Shown here piece after piece: positions 25,371 to 34,255 of a stretch of DNA of 64,000 bases. The notes below the pieces were generated by a model. That model saw only the letters and a program-made list of their open reading frames with translations, had not been told where the DNA came from and ran no database searches. Positions within the stretch are counted from its first letter, which is position 1; each line of letters starts with the position of its first letter. Source of the DNA: DASQYE01 sp036389675 (GTDB taxonomy: Bacteria > Acidobacteriota > Blastocatellia > Pyrinomonadales > Pyrinomonadaceae); contig DASVWI010000022.1 in the NCBI GenBank assembly GCA_036389675.1, forward strand, positions 1 to 64,000, given 5' to 3'. The position numbers and the translations under genes were made by a program.

Positions 25371-25789
25371 TATTTCACCCCTCTTCTTCGGCGGCGTGAA
25401 TTGAGGCGATGTCTCAGACCACACGGCTTCTTCAGCTTACGACCAATCAAAGATCAACCGCCGCAAAACTCCGCGGCCACCTTAAGCCCTTACGCTCCAA
25501 CAGTTTCCCCTGTGCCATGAGTGCCGGGAAACGAACGAAAAATTTATCTGGCTTTTTCGGAAAGTTTCCTCTACAATCTCCTGTTTTGACGGAGACACAT
25601 AAATGCACGTATCAGTGGGAAGTAATCTGTAAGTGTGTTCTTCTGTACAAAATGTATTGGGAAATGCAACACTTTTGCATCCCAATTCGCTAGAATGGCA
25701 TCTAAAATTCTCAGTTAAATCACGGCTCGGAAGTTCTGTGAGGGGAGAATCGAAACGGACTTTATCGAGCACTCGAAGGAGCTAGAAAA
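25366..25789. other. AT-rich intergenic region with competing hairpins and a palindrome
   Basis: No convincing gene: a 94-codon frame at 25409-25693 is low-complexity, lacks a ribosome-binding site and crosses the structures below. GTTTCCC (25503-25509) can pair with GGGAAAC (25526-25532), while GGAAAC (25527-25532) can instead pair with GTTTCC (25564-25569) around an inner CGAAAAA/TTTTTCG stem (25536-25542 with 25553-25559). These two folds are mutually exclusive. A further palindrome lies at 25656-25686. Confidence 0.5.
25656..25696 (+). promoter_or_regulatory. Palindromic operator-like site next to a -10 element
   Basis: ATTGGG-AA-ATGCAA and TTGCAT-CCCAAT (25656-25669 with 25675-25686) form an imperfect dyad with a 5-bp centre, followed 4 bp later by TAGAAT (25691-25696). 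No -35 match is present at 16-18 bp, so an activator-dependent promoter for the 82-aa gene at 25790 is one reading. Confidence 0.4.
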
Positions 25790-26038
25790 GTGACTTTTGA
25801 CAGGCATCTGCCGCTTGAAGAGCGGCTTCAGCGAATTGACCATATTCAGGCGCGCCGTTACTCGAAATTAGGCGGGACGGCGCTGACCATCGCGACTGAG
25901 GGGATTATGCGTCACCTGCGGGCGTGTGACCGAATGGATGTCAATCCAGACACTTCCGCTGTCCGTGAAATTATTGACGACGCTTTGAATGGCCGCCGCG
26001 TTTTCGCTGAAACCAGCGATGACCGTCGCGCTGCCTGA
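25790..26038 (+). CDS. Small hypothetical cytoplasmic protein
   Basis: 82 aa starting at GTG 25790, which has AAGGAG 9 bp upstream. Charged and soluble, rich in Arg/Asp/Ala, with helices predicted by eye around 'LEERLQRIDHIQARRYSKLG' and 'SAVREIIDDALNGRRVF'. No family recognised. It is preceded by an unusually long AT-rich regulatory-looking region and ends before a terminator hairpin. Confidence 0.68.
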   Translation: MTFDRHLPLEERLQRIDHIQARRYSKLGGTALTIATEGIMRHLRACDRMDVNPDTSAVREIIDDALNGRRVFAETSDDRRAA

Positions 26039-26063
26039 AATACCTTGCGTTTTGCGACATATA

Positions 26064-26095
26064 GAGGCCGTCATCCCTCGGATGGCGGTCTCTTT
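26064..26095. terminator. Hairpin between convergent genes
   Basis: GAGGCCGTCATCC (26064-26076) pairs with GGATGGCGGTCTC (26080-26092), 11 Watson-Crick pairs plus two G-U pairs and a 3-nt loop, followed by TTTC. It separates the 82-aa gene and the Nudix gene. Confidence 0.75.
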
Positions 26096-26156
26096 CCATG
26101 CCGAAAATCGAGATTTCCCACAAAAAGCGGGCTTCCCTTCCTCCAACATACAAATT

Positions 26157-26708
26157 TCAGCGGCTCAGGCGCTTGAGCTGGTAATGCATGATTGCCAGCA
26201 GGCTCATGGCGTCCATAATTTCCCCAGAGAGGGCCATTTTCAGTGCGTCTTCAAAAGCCACGCGCCGGATATTAATTTGTTCTGTGCCTTCCGGGTGATG
26301 CTGGCCCTGTGTCAGCTCTGTGGCTAGAAACAGGACGGCCAGCTCGTCTGAGACCGAATTAGAGAGGTGTGCCCGCACCATCAGTTCCCATTTGGCGGCG
26401 CGCAAGCCCGTCTCCTCCTCAAGCTCACGCTGTGCCCCGAGCAGTATGTCTTCCCCTTCAGGACATCCGCCCTCCGGTATTTCCCATGAATACTGGTCAA
26501 GCACGTAGCGATATTGCCCGACCAGATAGACCGACTCATCTTCTATGGGGAGGACGCCGACGGCGATGTTCTTGTAATGGACGGCCCCGTAGATTCCAGG
26601 CTCGCCGTCCGGACGTATGACTTTATCCTCGCGCACACTAATCCAGTTATTATCATAGACTTCCCGCGTCGAGACCGTACGCCAGGGATTCTTCGTTTCG
26701 TCGAACAT
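26157..26708 (-). CDS. Nudix hydrolase, ADP-ribose pyrophosphatase-like
   Basis: 183 aa. The Nudix box spans about residues 80-103 ('EGGCPEGEDILLGAQRELEE', then ETGL), with the metal-binding REL-EE-TG core intact. The preceding 'YLVGQYRYVLDQYSWEIPEG' is typical of ADP-ribose pyrophosphatases. It starts at ATG 26708 and is followed upstream by the transporter gene, 64 bp away in the same direction. Confidence 0.88.
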   Translation of the reverse strand: MFDETKNPWRTVSTREVYDNNWISVREDKVIRPDGEPGIYGAVHYKNIAVGVLPIEDESVYLVGQYRYVLDQYSWEIPEGGCPEGEDILLGAQRELEEETGLRAAKWELMVRAHLSNSVSDELAVLFLATELTQGQHHPEGTEQINIRRVAFEDALKMALSGEIMDAMSLLAIMHYQLKRLSR

Positions 26709-26772
26709 AATCGGATTTTCTTATGAGCAGGGATTGAAATGACCGACAAAGAGTGTCTCTGCCCCGGACGGA

Positions 26773-27912
26773 TTATTTGCCGGGTTCGTGGGCTTGAGCG
26801 GCTGCGCTCTCCGCGCCCGTATTGAGCGTTGCCGCCTGCTCGATTAGAGATGGCTCCGGCCACGTCGCTTCGGACGAGCGATCAGCCTTTCTAAAGACAT
26901 CCAGCAGGGCCAGTGTGATAGCGACAACCACAGGCCCGAGCACGATTCCCAGCACCCCGAAGACCTGCAACCCACCTAACACAGAGAAAAAGATCAAAAG
27001 CTCGTGCAGCTTTGTTCTTTCGCCGACTAGCTTCGGGCGTAGGAAATTATCTATCGTCCCGATCACCAGCAAGCCCCAGGCGACCAGTATCAGAGCCTTA
27101 ACCCAATGTCCCGTGATTGCCAGATAGATCGCCGCCGGAACCCAGACGATGAAAGCGCCCGCCATCGGAATCATCGAGAGGAAAGTCATGATCACAGCCC
27201 AGACGATAGCCGAAGGCAGGCCGAGCACCCAGAAGGCCAGACCGCCGAGCGCGCCCTGTATCATGGCTATGACCAGCACGCCGTAAAGGCTCGCGCTGAT
27301 CACGTCACGCGTGCGTGTAAAAATATCTTCGCTCTCAGCTCGTTCCAGCGGCAGCATCTCAGGCAAAGCGCGTACGATCTTATCGCCGTCGCGAAAGAAG
27401 TAGTACATCGTAAAGATCACAAAAAAGACCTGCACGACGACGCCGACCAGACCGCCGACAAAGCCCAGCGTGCGCCCCGCAATTGTTCCGCCCAGCCCCT
27501 TCAAGCGATCAACCAGAAACTCCTGCGAATACAACTGCTCGACATTAACGTACTGGCCCAGCCACGCTATGAAGCGTCCGGTCGTGGGAGAGTTGGGATT
27601 AAGCAGGGTGGCGGCGCTCGCTTGCAGGTTCTGCAACACTCCTGTCATCTGATTGATGACGGCAAGCGTAATAAGCGCCAGAGGAATCAGTATCACTACG
27701 ATCACGAAGAGGCTCGACAGCAGTGCGCTCGTCGCTGGCCGACCCGTGCGCGCCACCAGCCGACGATGAACTGGATAAAAAGAGATGACCAGCACGGCGG
27801 CCCACGCCAGCACGTTCACAAACGGCTGTAGCATCAGCCAGCATAGATAGAGCGCGACCGCGGTTGCGAACAACAAAGCGAGTAATCGTGCCTGAAATTT
27901 TCGCTCTCTCAT
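26773..27912 (-). CDS. AI-2E family transporter (PerM/YdiK-like membrane protein)
   Basis: 379 aa with about eight membrane helices. The N-terminal pair of helices and 'VLAWAAVLVISFYPVHRRL' are typical, as is the C-terminal half 'SMIPMAGAFIVWVPAAIYLA' and 'VLGIVLGPVVVAITLALLDV'. Family members export various small molecules or ions; the AI-2 link is historical and not evidence of quorum signalling here. The C-terminal 30 residues are hydrophilic. Confidence 0.9.
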   Translation of the reverse strand: MRERKFQARLLALLFATAVALYLCWLMLQPFVNVLAWAAVLVISFYPVHRRLVARTGRPATSALLSSLFVIVVILIPLALITLAVINQMTGVLQNLQASAATLLNPNSPTTGRFIAWLGQYVNVEQLYSQEFLVDRLKGLGGTIAGRTLGFVGGLVGVVVQVFFVIFTMYYFFRDGDKIVRALPEMLPLERAESEDIFTRTRDVISASLYGVLVIAMIQGALGGLAFWVLGLPSAIVWAVIMTFLSMIPMAGAFIVWVPAAIYLAITGHWVKALILVAWGLLVIGTIDNFLRPKLVGERTKLHELLIFFSVLGGLQVFGVLGIVLGPVVVAITLALLDVFRKADRSSEATWPEPSLIEQAATLNTGAESAAAQAHEPGK

Positions 27913-28058
27913 ACTTTATCCCTGAAGGCAGCCACTTTAGCATACCCTCCAGCTTTCACCGCAATCCTTCACAGCTTTCTCCACCGAACAGCCCATCAGG
28001 CCATCGGTTGACGCCCAAGGCGGGGCGCGTGTTAACATCAAAACGCTTCCAGCATTGC

Positions 28059-28131
28059 GCTCCCGTAGCTCAGTGGATAGAGCATCTGCCTTCTAAGCAG
28101 AGGGTCGCACGTTCGAGTCGTGCCGGGGGCA
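28059..28131 (+). tRNA. tRNA-Arg (anticodon UCU)
   Basis: Acceptor GCTCCCG pairs with CGGGGGC (one G-U). Anticodon stem TCTGC/GCAGA encloses loop CTTCTAA giving TCT. T arm has TTCGAGT. Length 73 nt, discriminator A, no encoded CCA. Confidence 0.93.
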
Positions 28132-28206
28132 TTATTCATCAGCCGTTTATTTTCGGGGCGCACTTGTCAGTCAAGAGCATCCTTCGGTATGATGTTGAAG
28201 GTTTGT

Positions 28207-28281
28207 GGCGGCTATAGTTCAGTTGGTTAGAACGCTTGATTGTGGTTCAAGAGGTCGTCGGTTCGACCCCGACTAGCCGCC
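28207..28281 (+). tRNA. tRNA-His (anticodon GUG)
   Basis: Includes the extra G at position -1 (28207) pairing with C73, the hallmark of tRNA-His. Acceptor GCGGCTA pairs with TAGCCGC; anticodon stem CTTGA/TCAAG encloses TTGTGGT giving GTG. A CCA is encoded directly after (28282-28284), unlike in the other two tRNAs of the window. Confidence 0.95.
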
Positions 28282-28293
28282 CCATTACATCTG

Positions 28294-28335
28294 AAAAAGA
28301 GAGAGAGCGACCGCGATGGTCGCTCTCTCTCTTTA
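28294..28335. terminator. Strong bidirectional terminator after tRNA-His
   Basis: AAGAGAGAGAGCGACC (28297-28312) pairs perfectly with 28318-28333 around a 5-nt loop, with A-run before and T-run after. It serves the tRNA transcript and the convergent TPR gene. Confidence 0.92.
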
Positions 28336-28372
28336 CGCAGATGGAAAGGCTGCGGGCGTCGTCTCTTCGTTT

Positions 28373-29233
28373 CTACTTGTTAATGGCGGCGCTCAGCTTG
28401 CGGGCGAGGTCGAGGTCGAAGTCTTTGAGGATGTTGTATTGCTCTAAGGCCGCTGCCTTGTCGCCGAGGCTGATGTAGGCCAGGCCGAGGCTGTAGTAGG
28501 CATCTGCGAAGTCGGGCTTGAGACGAATCGCCTGCCTGTAGGAGCCGACCGACTGTTGAAAGAGATCGAGGTTGCGATATGCTTCGCCCAGTCCATAATG
28601 GGCCTCCGCGTAGGTAGACCTGAGCGCGAGCGCGCGCCTGAGCGGGGCCAGCGATTCGCCGTAGCGCCCCATGAGAAGATAGGCGTTGCCCAGACCGAAG
28701 TGGGCTTCGGGCGTGTTGGGCCTGAGTAGCGTCGCTCCCTTGTAGGCGTCCAGCGCATTCTCATAATTGCCGCCGTAGAGATATGAGTCGGCCAGTCCGA
28801 GCATAGCATCTATGTTATTCGGGTTGGAGCGCAAAGACTGCCTGTAAGCCTCGACGGCCTCTTTGTACTGTCCGTTATCGAAATACTTGTTGCCCTGTTC
28901 GGTATTCTCGTCCGTGGCGACGGGCTCGCTTTCCTCCGCCTCGGTTTCGGCTGGCTGCGCTCGCCTCCGCACCATACCGTTATTGCCCGAACTCTTCCTC
29001 GCAGCGCGTTTGACTGTCGCCGTGCCCGCACCCCTGCTTGCGCTCTGCGTTTGCGTACCGCCGCCGCTACTGCTACTGCTGCCGCCGCCAGACCGACTTC
29101 CGCTGCTGGTATTACCGGAGCCGCCAGTGCCGACCGGACGCCTCTGGGCTTTTACCGCGACCATACTCCACAGCAGCACCAGAAAGGCGGCAACAATAAA
29201 TGAGAGCAGACGTGTGGGGGATTTACTTTTCAT
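28373..29233 (-). CDS. Exported TPR-repeat protein with Ser/Gly-rich linker
   Basis: 286 aa. Signal peptide (residues 1-29, ending VKA/QR), a Ser/Gly-rich low-complexity stretch (about 35-70), a basic/acidic linker, then about five TPR units from residue 108 ('QGNKYFDNGQYKEAVEAYRQ' onwards) to the C-terminus. Regular 34-residue spacing is visible ('AHFGLGNAYLLMGRYGESLA', 'AHYGLGEAYRNLDLFQQSVG'). A periplasmic protein-protein scaffold is likely. Confidence 0.85.
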   Translation of the reverse strand: MKSKSPTRLLSFIVAAFLVLLWSMVAVKAQRRPVGTGGSGNTSSGSRSGGGSSSSSGGGTQTQSASRGAGTATVKRAARKSSGNNGMVRRRAQPAETEAEESEPVATDENTEQGNKYFDNGQYKEAVEAYRQSLRSNPNNIDAMLGLADSYLYGGNYENALDAYKGATLLRPNTPEAHFGLGNAYLLMGRYGESLAPLRRALALRSTYAEAHYGLGEAYRNLDLFQQSVGSYRQAIRLKPDFADAYYSLGLAYISLGDKAAALEQYNILKDFDLDLARKLSAAINK

Positions 29234-29610
29234 ATTGACCTCCAGAGAAGCCGGTCGTGAACTGTGACGGGCAGACCTTCAGAGTTAGGTTCCCTGATGA
29301 AGCGCGAAGGATGCGATAACAGACCCGCGCAGAATACAACGAGGCGGACGCCACAGTAAAGACCCGTCCCGAAAAGTCTTGGCCGCGCGCTCGGCGGTTG
29401 GGGTAAACTATCGCCAGAATCTCTTCGGAAGGGTGTGCGATACGGGTTAAAGGTTCTGTTATAATCGCGCCCAGCTCAAAGCCGTGCCGCTACCTTTCGA
29501 TCTTCCAGATAGATCACGGGCGGAATTGATTCCCGATCAATCATTTGACTCTTAAGGCGCATGCTCTTGATTACCAAGCATCATTGAAGAGACGAGAAAC
29601 GGAAACCCCC
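29234..29610. other. Divergent intergenic region with a perfect -10 box
   Basis: No gene seen. TATAAT at 29460-29465 points to the zinc-ribbon gene at 29611; the sequence 16-18 bp upstream is a poor -35. An in-frame upstream start at 29545 exists but would only add unconserved-looking residues before the zinc ribbon. Confidence 0.5.
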
Positions 29611-30381
29611 ATGAAACACTGCCCCAACTGTTATGCCACCTACGAGGACGACTCGCAGACCTATTGCACGAACGAGGGCACGCGCCTGATAGTAGGCTCA
29701 GCGCCGAGGTCGCAGCCGCAGCCGACGATTCTCTCGCCGACACAGGGGAGCGGCGACCTCACCAGATCATCGGAGTTCTTTCAATCCGGCGGCGCGTCTT
29801 CGTCGTGGAGCGGGTCGTCGCCCTCGCTCGGCAGTCAAAAGCCCTGGTCCATATCGGCGGCGGACGCAGCCTCTACACCGCGCAGATCAAATATGCTCCT
29901 GATGATACTGGGCAGCGTCGCCCTGATGGTCGTCGGCCTGATCGTCGGAATCATGCTCGCCAATCGCAATGCGACGACCAGTCAGGCCGCGCCCGAGCAG
30001 CGACCAGCGGAGACCAGGCCCGAGACCGTGCTGGCGGAATTGAAGGATGTGGAAGGAAAGATCACGGAGGCTAATATCAAGGGGGACAAAACGACGCTTG
30101 ATCGAATGCTGGCTGACGAATATATAGCCATCGCCGCCGACGGCAAATCCTATAACAAGGCGCAGACGCTGGCGACGACGGAGACCGCAGACTCCGTCAC
30201 CTCATGGAGCATTGACGGCGCGAAACTGCTCAGCTACGGCAAAGATTCAGCCACGCTCACCGGCATTATCACCTTCAAGACCAGCAACATGGTCGAGCGC
30301 CAGCAATTCACAGACTCCTTTATCAAGCGAGACGGACGCTGGCAAGCCTTCGCCTCACAAAGCACGGTCTTAAAGAATTAA
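29611..30381 (+). CDS. Zinc-ribbon membrane protein with DUF4440/NTF2-like domain
   Basis: 256 aa from ATG 29611, which begins directly with the zinc ribbon 'MKHCPNCYATYEDDSQTYCT' (CxxC...C; the fourth ligand is not obvious). A Ser/Pro-rich stretch (25-95), one membrane helix (about residues 101-122) and a C-terminal DUF4440-type NTF2-like domain (about 145-256, 'TLDRMLADEYIAIAADGKSY') follow. The layout, cytosolic ribbon, membrane, periplasmic domain, is the same idea as the protein at 1-1156. The ligand of the NTF2 pocket is unknown. Confidence 0.8.
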   Translation: MKHCPNCYATYEDDSQTYCTNEGTRLIVGSAPRSQPQPTILSPTQGSGDLTRSSEFFQSGGASSSWSGSSPSLGSQKPWSISAADAASTPRRSNMLLMILGSVALMVVGLIVGIMLANRNATTSQAAPEQRPAETRPETVLAELKDVEGKITEANIKGDKTTLDRMLADEYIAIAADGKSYNKAQTLATTETADSVTSWSIDGAKLLSYGKDSATLTGIITFKTSNMVERQQFTDSFIKRDGRWQAFASQSTVLKN

Positions 30382-30395
30382 CAGGGAGGAAAGGC

Positions 30396-30484
30396 AAGGA
30401 TGAAGGATGAAGGCGGAAGGATGAAAAGAATGCTTCTCTTTCTTGAGAGCTTTTACTTCATCCTTCATCCTTCATCCTTCATCC
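30396..30484. repeat. Heptad-array inverted element, AAGGATG type, copy 1
   Basis: Left array: AAGGATG, AAGGATG, AAGGCGG, AAGGATG (30396-30423). Right array: four exact TTCATCC units (30457-30484). The 33-bp centre includes GCTTTTACTTCATCC, shared with other copies. It fills the gap between a plus-strand gene ending at 30381 and a minus-strand gene ending at 30495. Confidence 0.9.
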
Positions 30485-30494
30485 TTTATCTTCT

Positions 30495-31361
30495 CTATTC
30501 CCCGCCGTACCTGATCTCCATCCGGCGAATCTGTAGACTGGCGAAAGCAAGCAGCAGCCCGGTCATGATTAAGAGGGTCGGGACGGCAACCCATGCCGGG
30601 GTCGGCTCGGCGACGATGGCGAATGGGCCTTCGGCGAGAGGAAGCGGCGAGAGCGATTGCAGGTAATGAATCACGCTCAGCTTTTTAAGGAGCGGCGGAA
30701 GCAGGAAGTTGATGAACTCCCAACCATAGACGGCGAGCGCAGGGATAATGGGATTGCGAAAGAGCAAGCCTATCAGAAGAAAGACCGCGCCGTAGCCGGC
30801 GCACGCCAGAGCCGTGATCGCCAGATAGATGAGCGCGTACCTTAAGCCGTGCCCCTCGACAAGAAGTTTCATGCTGGCGCTGTAGCCTAGCGGCAGGTAG
30901 AGCAGTAGTAGCGAGACGGCTGTGGCCGAGACGAAAAGGATGAGCGAGGTCAGCAGGCCCGAAAGATATTTCCCGACGACCAGCACTTCCCTCCTGAGCG
31001 GCGAGAGAAAGTAATAGTGCAGGCTTCTGTCCACCACTTCGCCGCGAAAGAGATTCATAAATATCCAGGCGCAGCCGAAGAAGACGACCGTCCTCAGAAT
31101 CAGTATCTCGTAGATGCCTGCGAACATCATGTTCAGGAAAGCCGGCTCGGCACGGCCTCCCACGTCCGGCGGAATCAGCGCTATCGCCGAGAACAGCAGG
31201 ACGGGCAGCAGCGCGAGCAGGTAGATCAGTATGGCACGCCTGCCCCAGAAATTTTTCTTCACCTCAAGCCTGAGGATGGCAAGCACCTGCCGCATCCATA
31301 GAGTCCAGGGCAGCCCTTCCGCGGGCTTTGTGACGACGCTCGTGTCGGCCCGGCTGCTCAT
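30495..31361 (-). CDS. ABC-2 type permease (second pair of a double exporter operon)
   Basis: 288 aa, about six membrane helices ('AILIYLLALLPVLLFSAIAL', 'GYGAVFLLIGLLFRNPIIPA'). It is the last gene of the operon 34144 to 30495; its start overlaps the stop of the preceding ATPase gene by 4 bp. The loop 'YYFLSPLRREVLVVGKYLSG' is typical of ABC-2 permeases of the NosY/CcmB-like kind. Substrate unknown. Confidence 0.85.
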   Translation of the reverse strand: MSSRADTSVVTKPAEGLPWTLWMRQVLAILRLEVKKNFWGRRAILIYLLALLPVLLFSAIALIPPDVGGRAEPAFLNMMFAGIYEILILRTVVFFGCAWIFMNLFRGEVVDRSLHYYFLSPLRREVLVVGKYLSGLLTSLILFVSATAVSLLLLYLPLGYSASMKLLVEGHGLRYALIYLAITALACAGYGAVFLLIGLLFRNPIIPALAVYGWEFINFLLPPLLKKLSVIHYLQSLSPLPLAEGPFAIVAEPTPAWVAVPTLLIMTGLLLAFASLQIRRMEIRYGGE

Positions 31362-32314
31362 GACGGGTTGCCTCCTTCCGAACTGATCAGATATTGGTAG
31401 ACGGCATTGAGATCATCATCTACAGGCGCGACCGATTCGACGTTCAGGTTGTTTTCAAGCACGACGCGATTCAACAACAGGTAGAACTGGTCTGCGTCGC
31501 GTGTCTTGACAAAGAGGCCCTGGGCGTCGGTGTGCAGCCGCGCCTCGACCACAGCGTTGTGCTCGAAGACGCGTGCGGCCAGCACTCCCGGGCGGTCGCA
31601 ACGGATGAGAATCTGTATCGGGTGCTCGTCCATCTCGTCGCGCACGCCGTGAATATCACCCTCGGCGACGACATAACCGTTATTCAAGAGCACCACCTGA
31701 TCCGACATCATATCAACTTCGTGCAGGATATGGCTCGAAATAACCAGATGTAGACCTTCCGAGGCGAGCTGACGAAAGAGGTTGATGGTTTCGGCGCGCG
31801 CCATCGGGTCAAGGCCGTTCAGAGGCTCGTCAAGAATCAGGACGGTCGGCCCGTGCGCGATAGACTGGGCCAAGCGTATGCGCTGGCGCATTCCCTTGCT
31901 ATAGCCCGCCACTTTTCTATTGGCAGCATCGGTCAGACCGACGCGCTCAAGCGCTTTGGCGCTCATCTCTTCGGACTCCCCGCGCGTGTAGCCCTGCACG
32001 CCCAGAAAAGAGGAGATGAACTGGCGACCCGTCAGCCCACCGGGGAAAGAATCGAACTGCGAGCAGTAGCCGACCTTGCGAAAAAGCTGTTCGGGCCGGT
32101 CGGGCTCTATGCCCAGAACACTGATGCGACCGCGCGTCGGGCGCAGCAGCCCCGTCATCAGATTCATGAGCGTAGTCTTGCCGGAGCCGTTTGGGCCAAC
32201 GAGGCTCGTGATGCCCGGCGCAATCGACAGATTGACGCGATTGACGCCGAGTATCTCGCCGTAGAATTTCGAGACATCGTCAAAGACGATCATCTGTGCA
32301 GAGGTTTCGTTCAT
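31358..32314 (-). CDS. ABC transporter ATP-binding protein (second pair)
   Basis: 318 aa from ATG 32314, which overlaps the upstream permease stop by 4 bp; a longer reading of the frame would lie inside that permease gene. Walker A 'GPNGSGKTT', signature 'YSKGMRQRI' and Walker B 'LILDEPLNGLD' are intact, with the C-terminal regulatory extension (about 225-318) found in ABC-2 exporters. Coupled to the permease at 30495. Confidence 0.9.
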   Translation of the reverse strand: MNETSAQMIVFDDVSKFYGEILGVNRVNLSIAPGITSLVGPNGSGKTTLMNLMTGLLRPTRGRISVLGIEPDRPEQLFRKVGYCSQFDSFPGGLTGRQFISSFLGVQGYTRGESEEMSAKALERVGLTDAANRKVAGYSKGMRQRIRLAQSIAHGPTVLILDEPLNGLDPMARAETINLFRQLASEGLHLVISSHILHEVDMMSDQVVLLNNGYVVAEGDIHGVRDEMDEHPIQILIRCDRPGVLAARVFEHNAVVEARLHTDAQGLFVKTRDADQFYLLLNRVVLENNLNVESVAPVDDDLNAVYQYLISSEGGNPS

Positions 32315-33228
32315 CCGCGCACCACCTCGTAGGCTCGTACCCGGCGCGCGATCACTATCAGGCAGACCGCCGCGATCAGGAAGAGGACGAACCATGCCGT
32401 CCAGAGCGGCGGCTCCATCAGCACGATGTTCACGTCGCGCCCGTTGATCGTTCCCTGTATGTGGCCCGTCTGCCGCACGAAGATTCCGAACAACTGCGCC
32501 CACACGGCCCTCACGACGGCGCGCAGCGAGAGCAGATTCCCCCACCGCGTCATAAAGATGTTATTGATGATCTCCCCGAAGACCGAAGGGATGAAGAAGA
32601 TGCCGAGCAGCGCGGCGCTCGCCGCCAGCCGCCACTTGACCAGCGCCGAGATGGCCTGCGACAGCAGCGCCAGCACAATGATCCACACCCAGCTTCCGAG
32701 AAAGATAGCGCCCGCCAGCTTGAGGTTCGCGGTAAACCACCCCAAGCCTCCCAGATAAGACTGGAACAGGAAGAGTAGAAGGCCCGGTATCCATGTGATC
32801 ACCGACAGCAGTATAAAGACGACGGACATCTTGCCCAGCACATACTCGGCGCGCGTAAATGGCCTGCACAGGTAGAGCGGGAGCGCGTTGTTGGACAGGT
32901 CGCGCGAGATGAGGGGCGGGCCGACCAGCAGGTTGAGAAAGAAACCGAAGAAGCCCTGAGTGGCGACGAACGTGTAAAAGAAGTCTGCGTCAATCGGTAT
33001 CAGGTCGCCAATCGTCATCTTCATAATCGCCTTCGCGCTCTCGTTGTGCGGAAGGTAGATGACGATGGCCGCGATCAGCGGGTAGATCAGGCAGGCGACG
33101 AAGAAGGCGATGAAGAACTTGGATTGAAAGACGCCCTGCAAGGCATGGCGCGGCAGTATCAGGAAGCGCGACCACAGCGGCGTCACTTCGCCCGCGTAGG
33201 GCCTGTAAGTGTGCTCATAAACTGCCAT
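32311..33228 (-). CDS. ABC-2 type permease (first pair)
   Basis: 305 aa. N-terminal soluble segment 'YEHTYRPYAGEVTPLWSRFL' is followed by about six membrane helices, including a DE-free run at 35-55 and 'LIAAVCLIVIARRVRAYEVV' at the C-terminus. It overlaps the upstream ATPase gene by 14 bp. Its neighbours form a second complete ATPase-permease pair, so two exporters or one heteromeric exporter are made from a single transcript. Confidence 0.86.
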   Translation of the reverse strand: MAVYEHTYRPYAGEVTPLWSRFLILPRHALQGVFQSKFFIAFFVACLIYPLIAAIVIYLPHNESAKAIMKMTIGDLIPIDADFFYTFVATQGFFGFFLNLLVGPPLISRDLSNNALPLYLCRPFTRAEYVLGKMSVVFILLSVITWIPGLLLFLFQSYLGGLGWFTANLKLAGAIFLGSWVWIIVLALLSQAISALVKWRLAASAALLGIFFIPSVFGEIINNIFMTRWGNLLSLRAVVRAVWAQLFGIFVRQTGHIQGTINGRDVNIVLMEPPLWTAWFVLFLIAAVCLIVIARRVRAYEVVRG

Positions 33229-34144
33229 TGCCGTCCTCCATCGCCTTGAGGAAGATGTCTTCCAGAGAATCCCGCTTGAAGTTGAGCCGCCTGATCTGCA
33301 CCTTGCGCTCCGCAGCCATGCGATAGAGGTCTGTAATCTCGACGCCGTTCTGCAGGACGAGCTTGACGCGGTGGTTGCCCGAGAGCGCGTACTCGCAGCC
33401 CGTGCGCGCGATGGCCTCGACGAAAGAGACGCCGTCGCCGCGAATCTCCATCTCTAAGAATTTACGGTTGGCGCGGCGCTCCGCTTCGAGATTACAGTTG
33501 GCGACGATGCGCCCGTCTTTCAGAATCAGAATCTCTTCGCAGCATTCCTCGACATCCCTCAGAAGGTGCGAGGAGAGCAGTATGTTGGCCTCGCCGCTGT
33601 CTCGTATCTCGCGTATGAGGCGAATCATGCGCAGGCGCGTCGGCGGGTCGAGCCCGTTGGTCGGCTCGTCAAGGATGATCAGCTTTGGCCCGTGGACGAT
33701 GGCCTGCGCCAGCTTGGCAAGTTGCTTCATCCCGAGCGAGTAGGTGTCCAGAGTGCGGTAGCGCGCCTCTCCCAATCCGACGTAAAAGAGCGCTTCGTGT
33801 GCCCTCTCAAGCGCGGCCTCGCCGGGCAGGCCCGAAAGCTCCGCCATCATGCTGACGAAATGCACACAGGTCATGCGCGCGATGAAGGAATCGCGCTCGG
33901 GCATAAAGCCTATGAGGGCACGAATACGCTTGGCGTCTCGCTTGATGTCTTCGCCGAAGATGTGCGCCGTGCCGGTCGAGGGCGGGTGAAATCCGAGCAG
34001 GGTGTGAATGAGCGTAGTCTTGCCAGCGCCGTTTGGCCCAAGCAGGCCGATGGAGCGCCCGGCCAGCGTGCCGCGCAGGTCTTTGAGGATGGGGCGACCG
34101 CCGAACTGCACTCCCAATCCATCGAGGGTGATAACCGGATTCAT
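33215..34144 (-). CDS. ABC transporter ATP-binding protein (first pair)
   Basis: 309 aa from ATG 34144; a TTG start 39 bp earlier is less likely. Walker A 'GPNGAGKTT', signature 'YSLGMKQLA' and Walker B 'IILDEPTNGLD' are present. The C-terminal part ('VKLVLQNGVEITDLYRMAAE') is the usual exporter extension. First gene of the four-gene operon. Confidence 0.9.
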   Translation of the reverse strand: MNPVITLDGLGVQFGGRPILKDLRGTLAGRSIGLLGPNGAGKTTLIHTLLGFHPPSTGTAHIFGEDIKRDAKRIRALIGFMPERDSFIARMTCVHFVSMMAELSGLPGEAALERAHEALFYVGLGEARYRTLDTYSLGMKQLAKLAQAIVHGPKLIILDEPTNGLDPPTRLRMIRLIREIRDSGEANILLSSHLLRDVEECCEEILILKDGRIVANCNLEAERRANRKFLEMEIRGDGVSFVEAIARTGCEYALSGNHRVKLVLQNGVEITDLYRMAAERKVQIRRLNFKRDSLEDIFLKAMEDGNGSL

Positions 34145-34197
34145 CAGAAGTTGATTCTCTGTCTCTCTCGCCACAAAGGTCAAGCACAGCCAGCGAG

Positions 34198-34240
34198 CCA
34201 GCCGGGGATGGCGAACGCTAAGCTCGCTTCCCCCGGCTGG
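34198..34240 (-). terminator. Hairpin between the FecR-fusion gene and the ABC operon
   Basis: CCAGCCGGGG (34198-34207) pairs perfectly with CCCCGGCTGG (34231-34240), 23-nt loop, no U-run. It may only partly uncouple the sigma/anti-sigma genes from the exporter operon, leaving read-through possible. Confidence 0.5.
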
Positions 34241-34255
34241 CGCACATGACTGACT

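Noticed and set aside
25409..25693. 94-codon frame in the AT-rich gap after the HU gene
   Set aside because: No ribosome-binding site, unusual composition and overlap with hairpins and the operator-like palindrome.
30396..30484. Heptad arrays as a CRISPR array
   Set aside because: Units are 7 bp, contiguous and inverted across a centre; there are no spacers and no cas genes.
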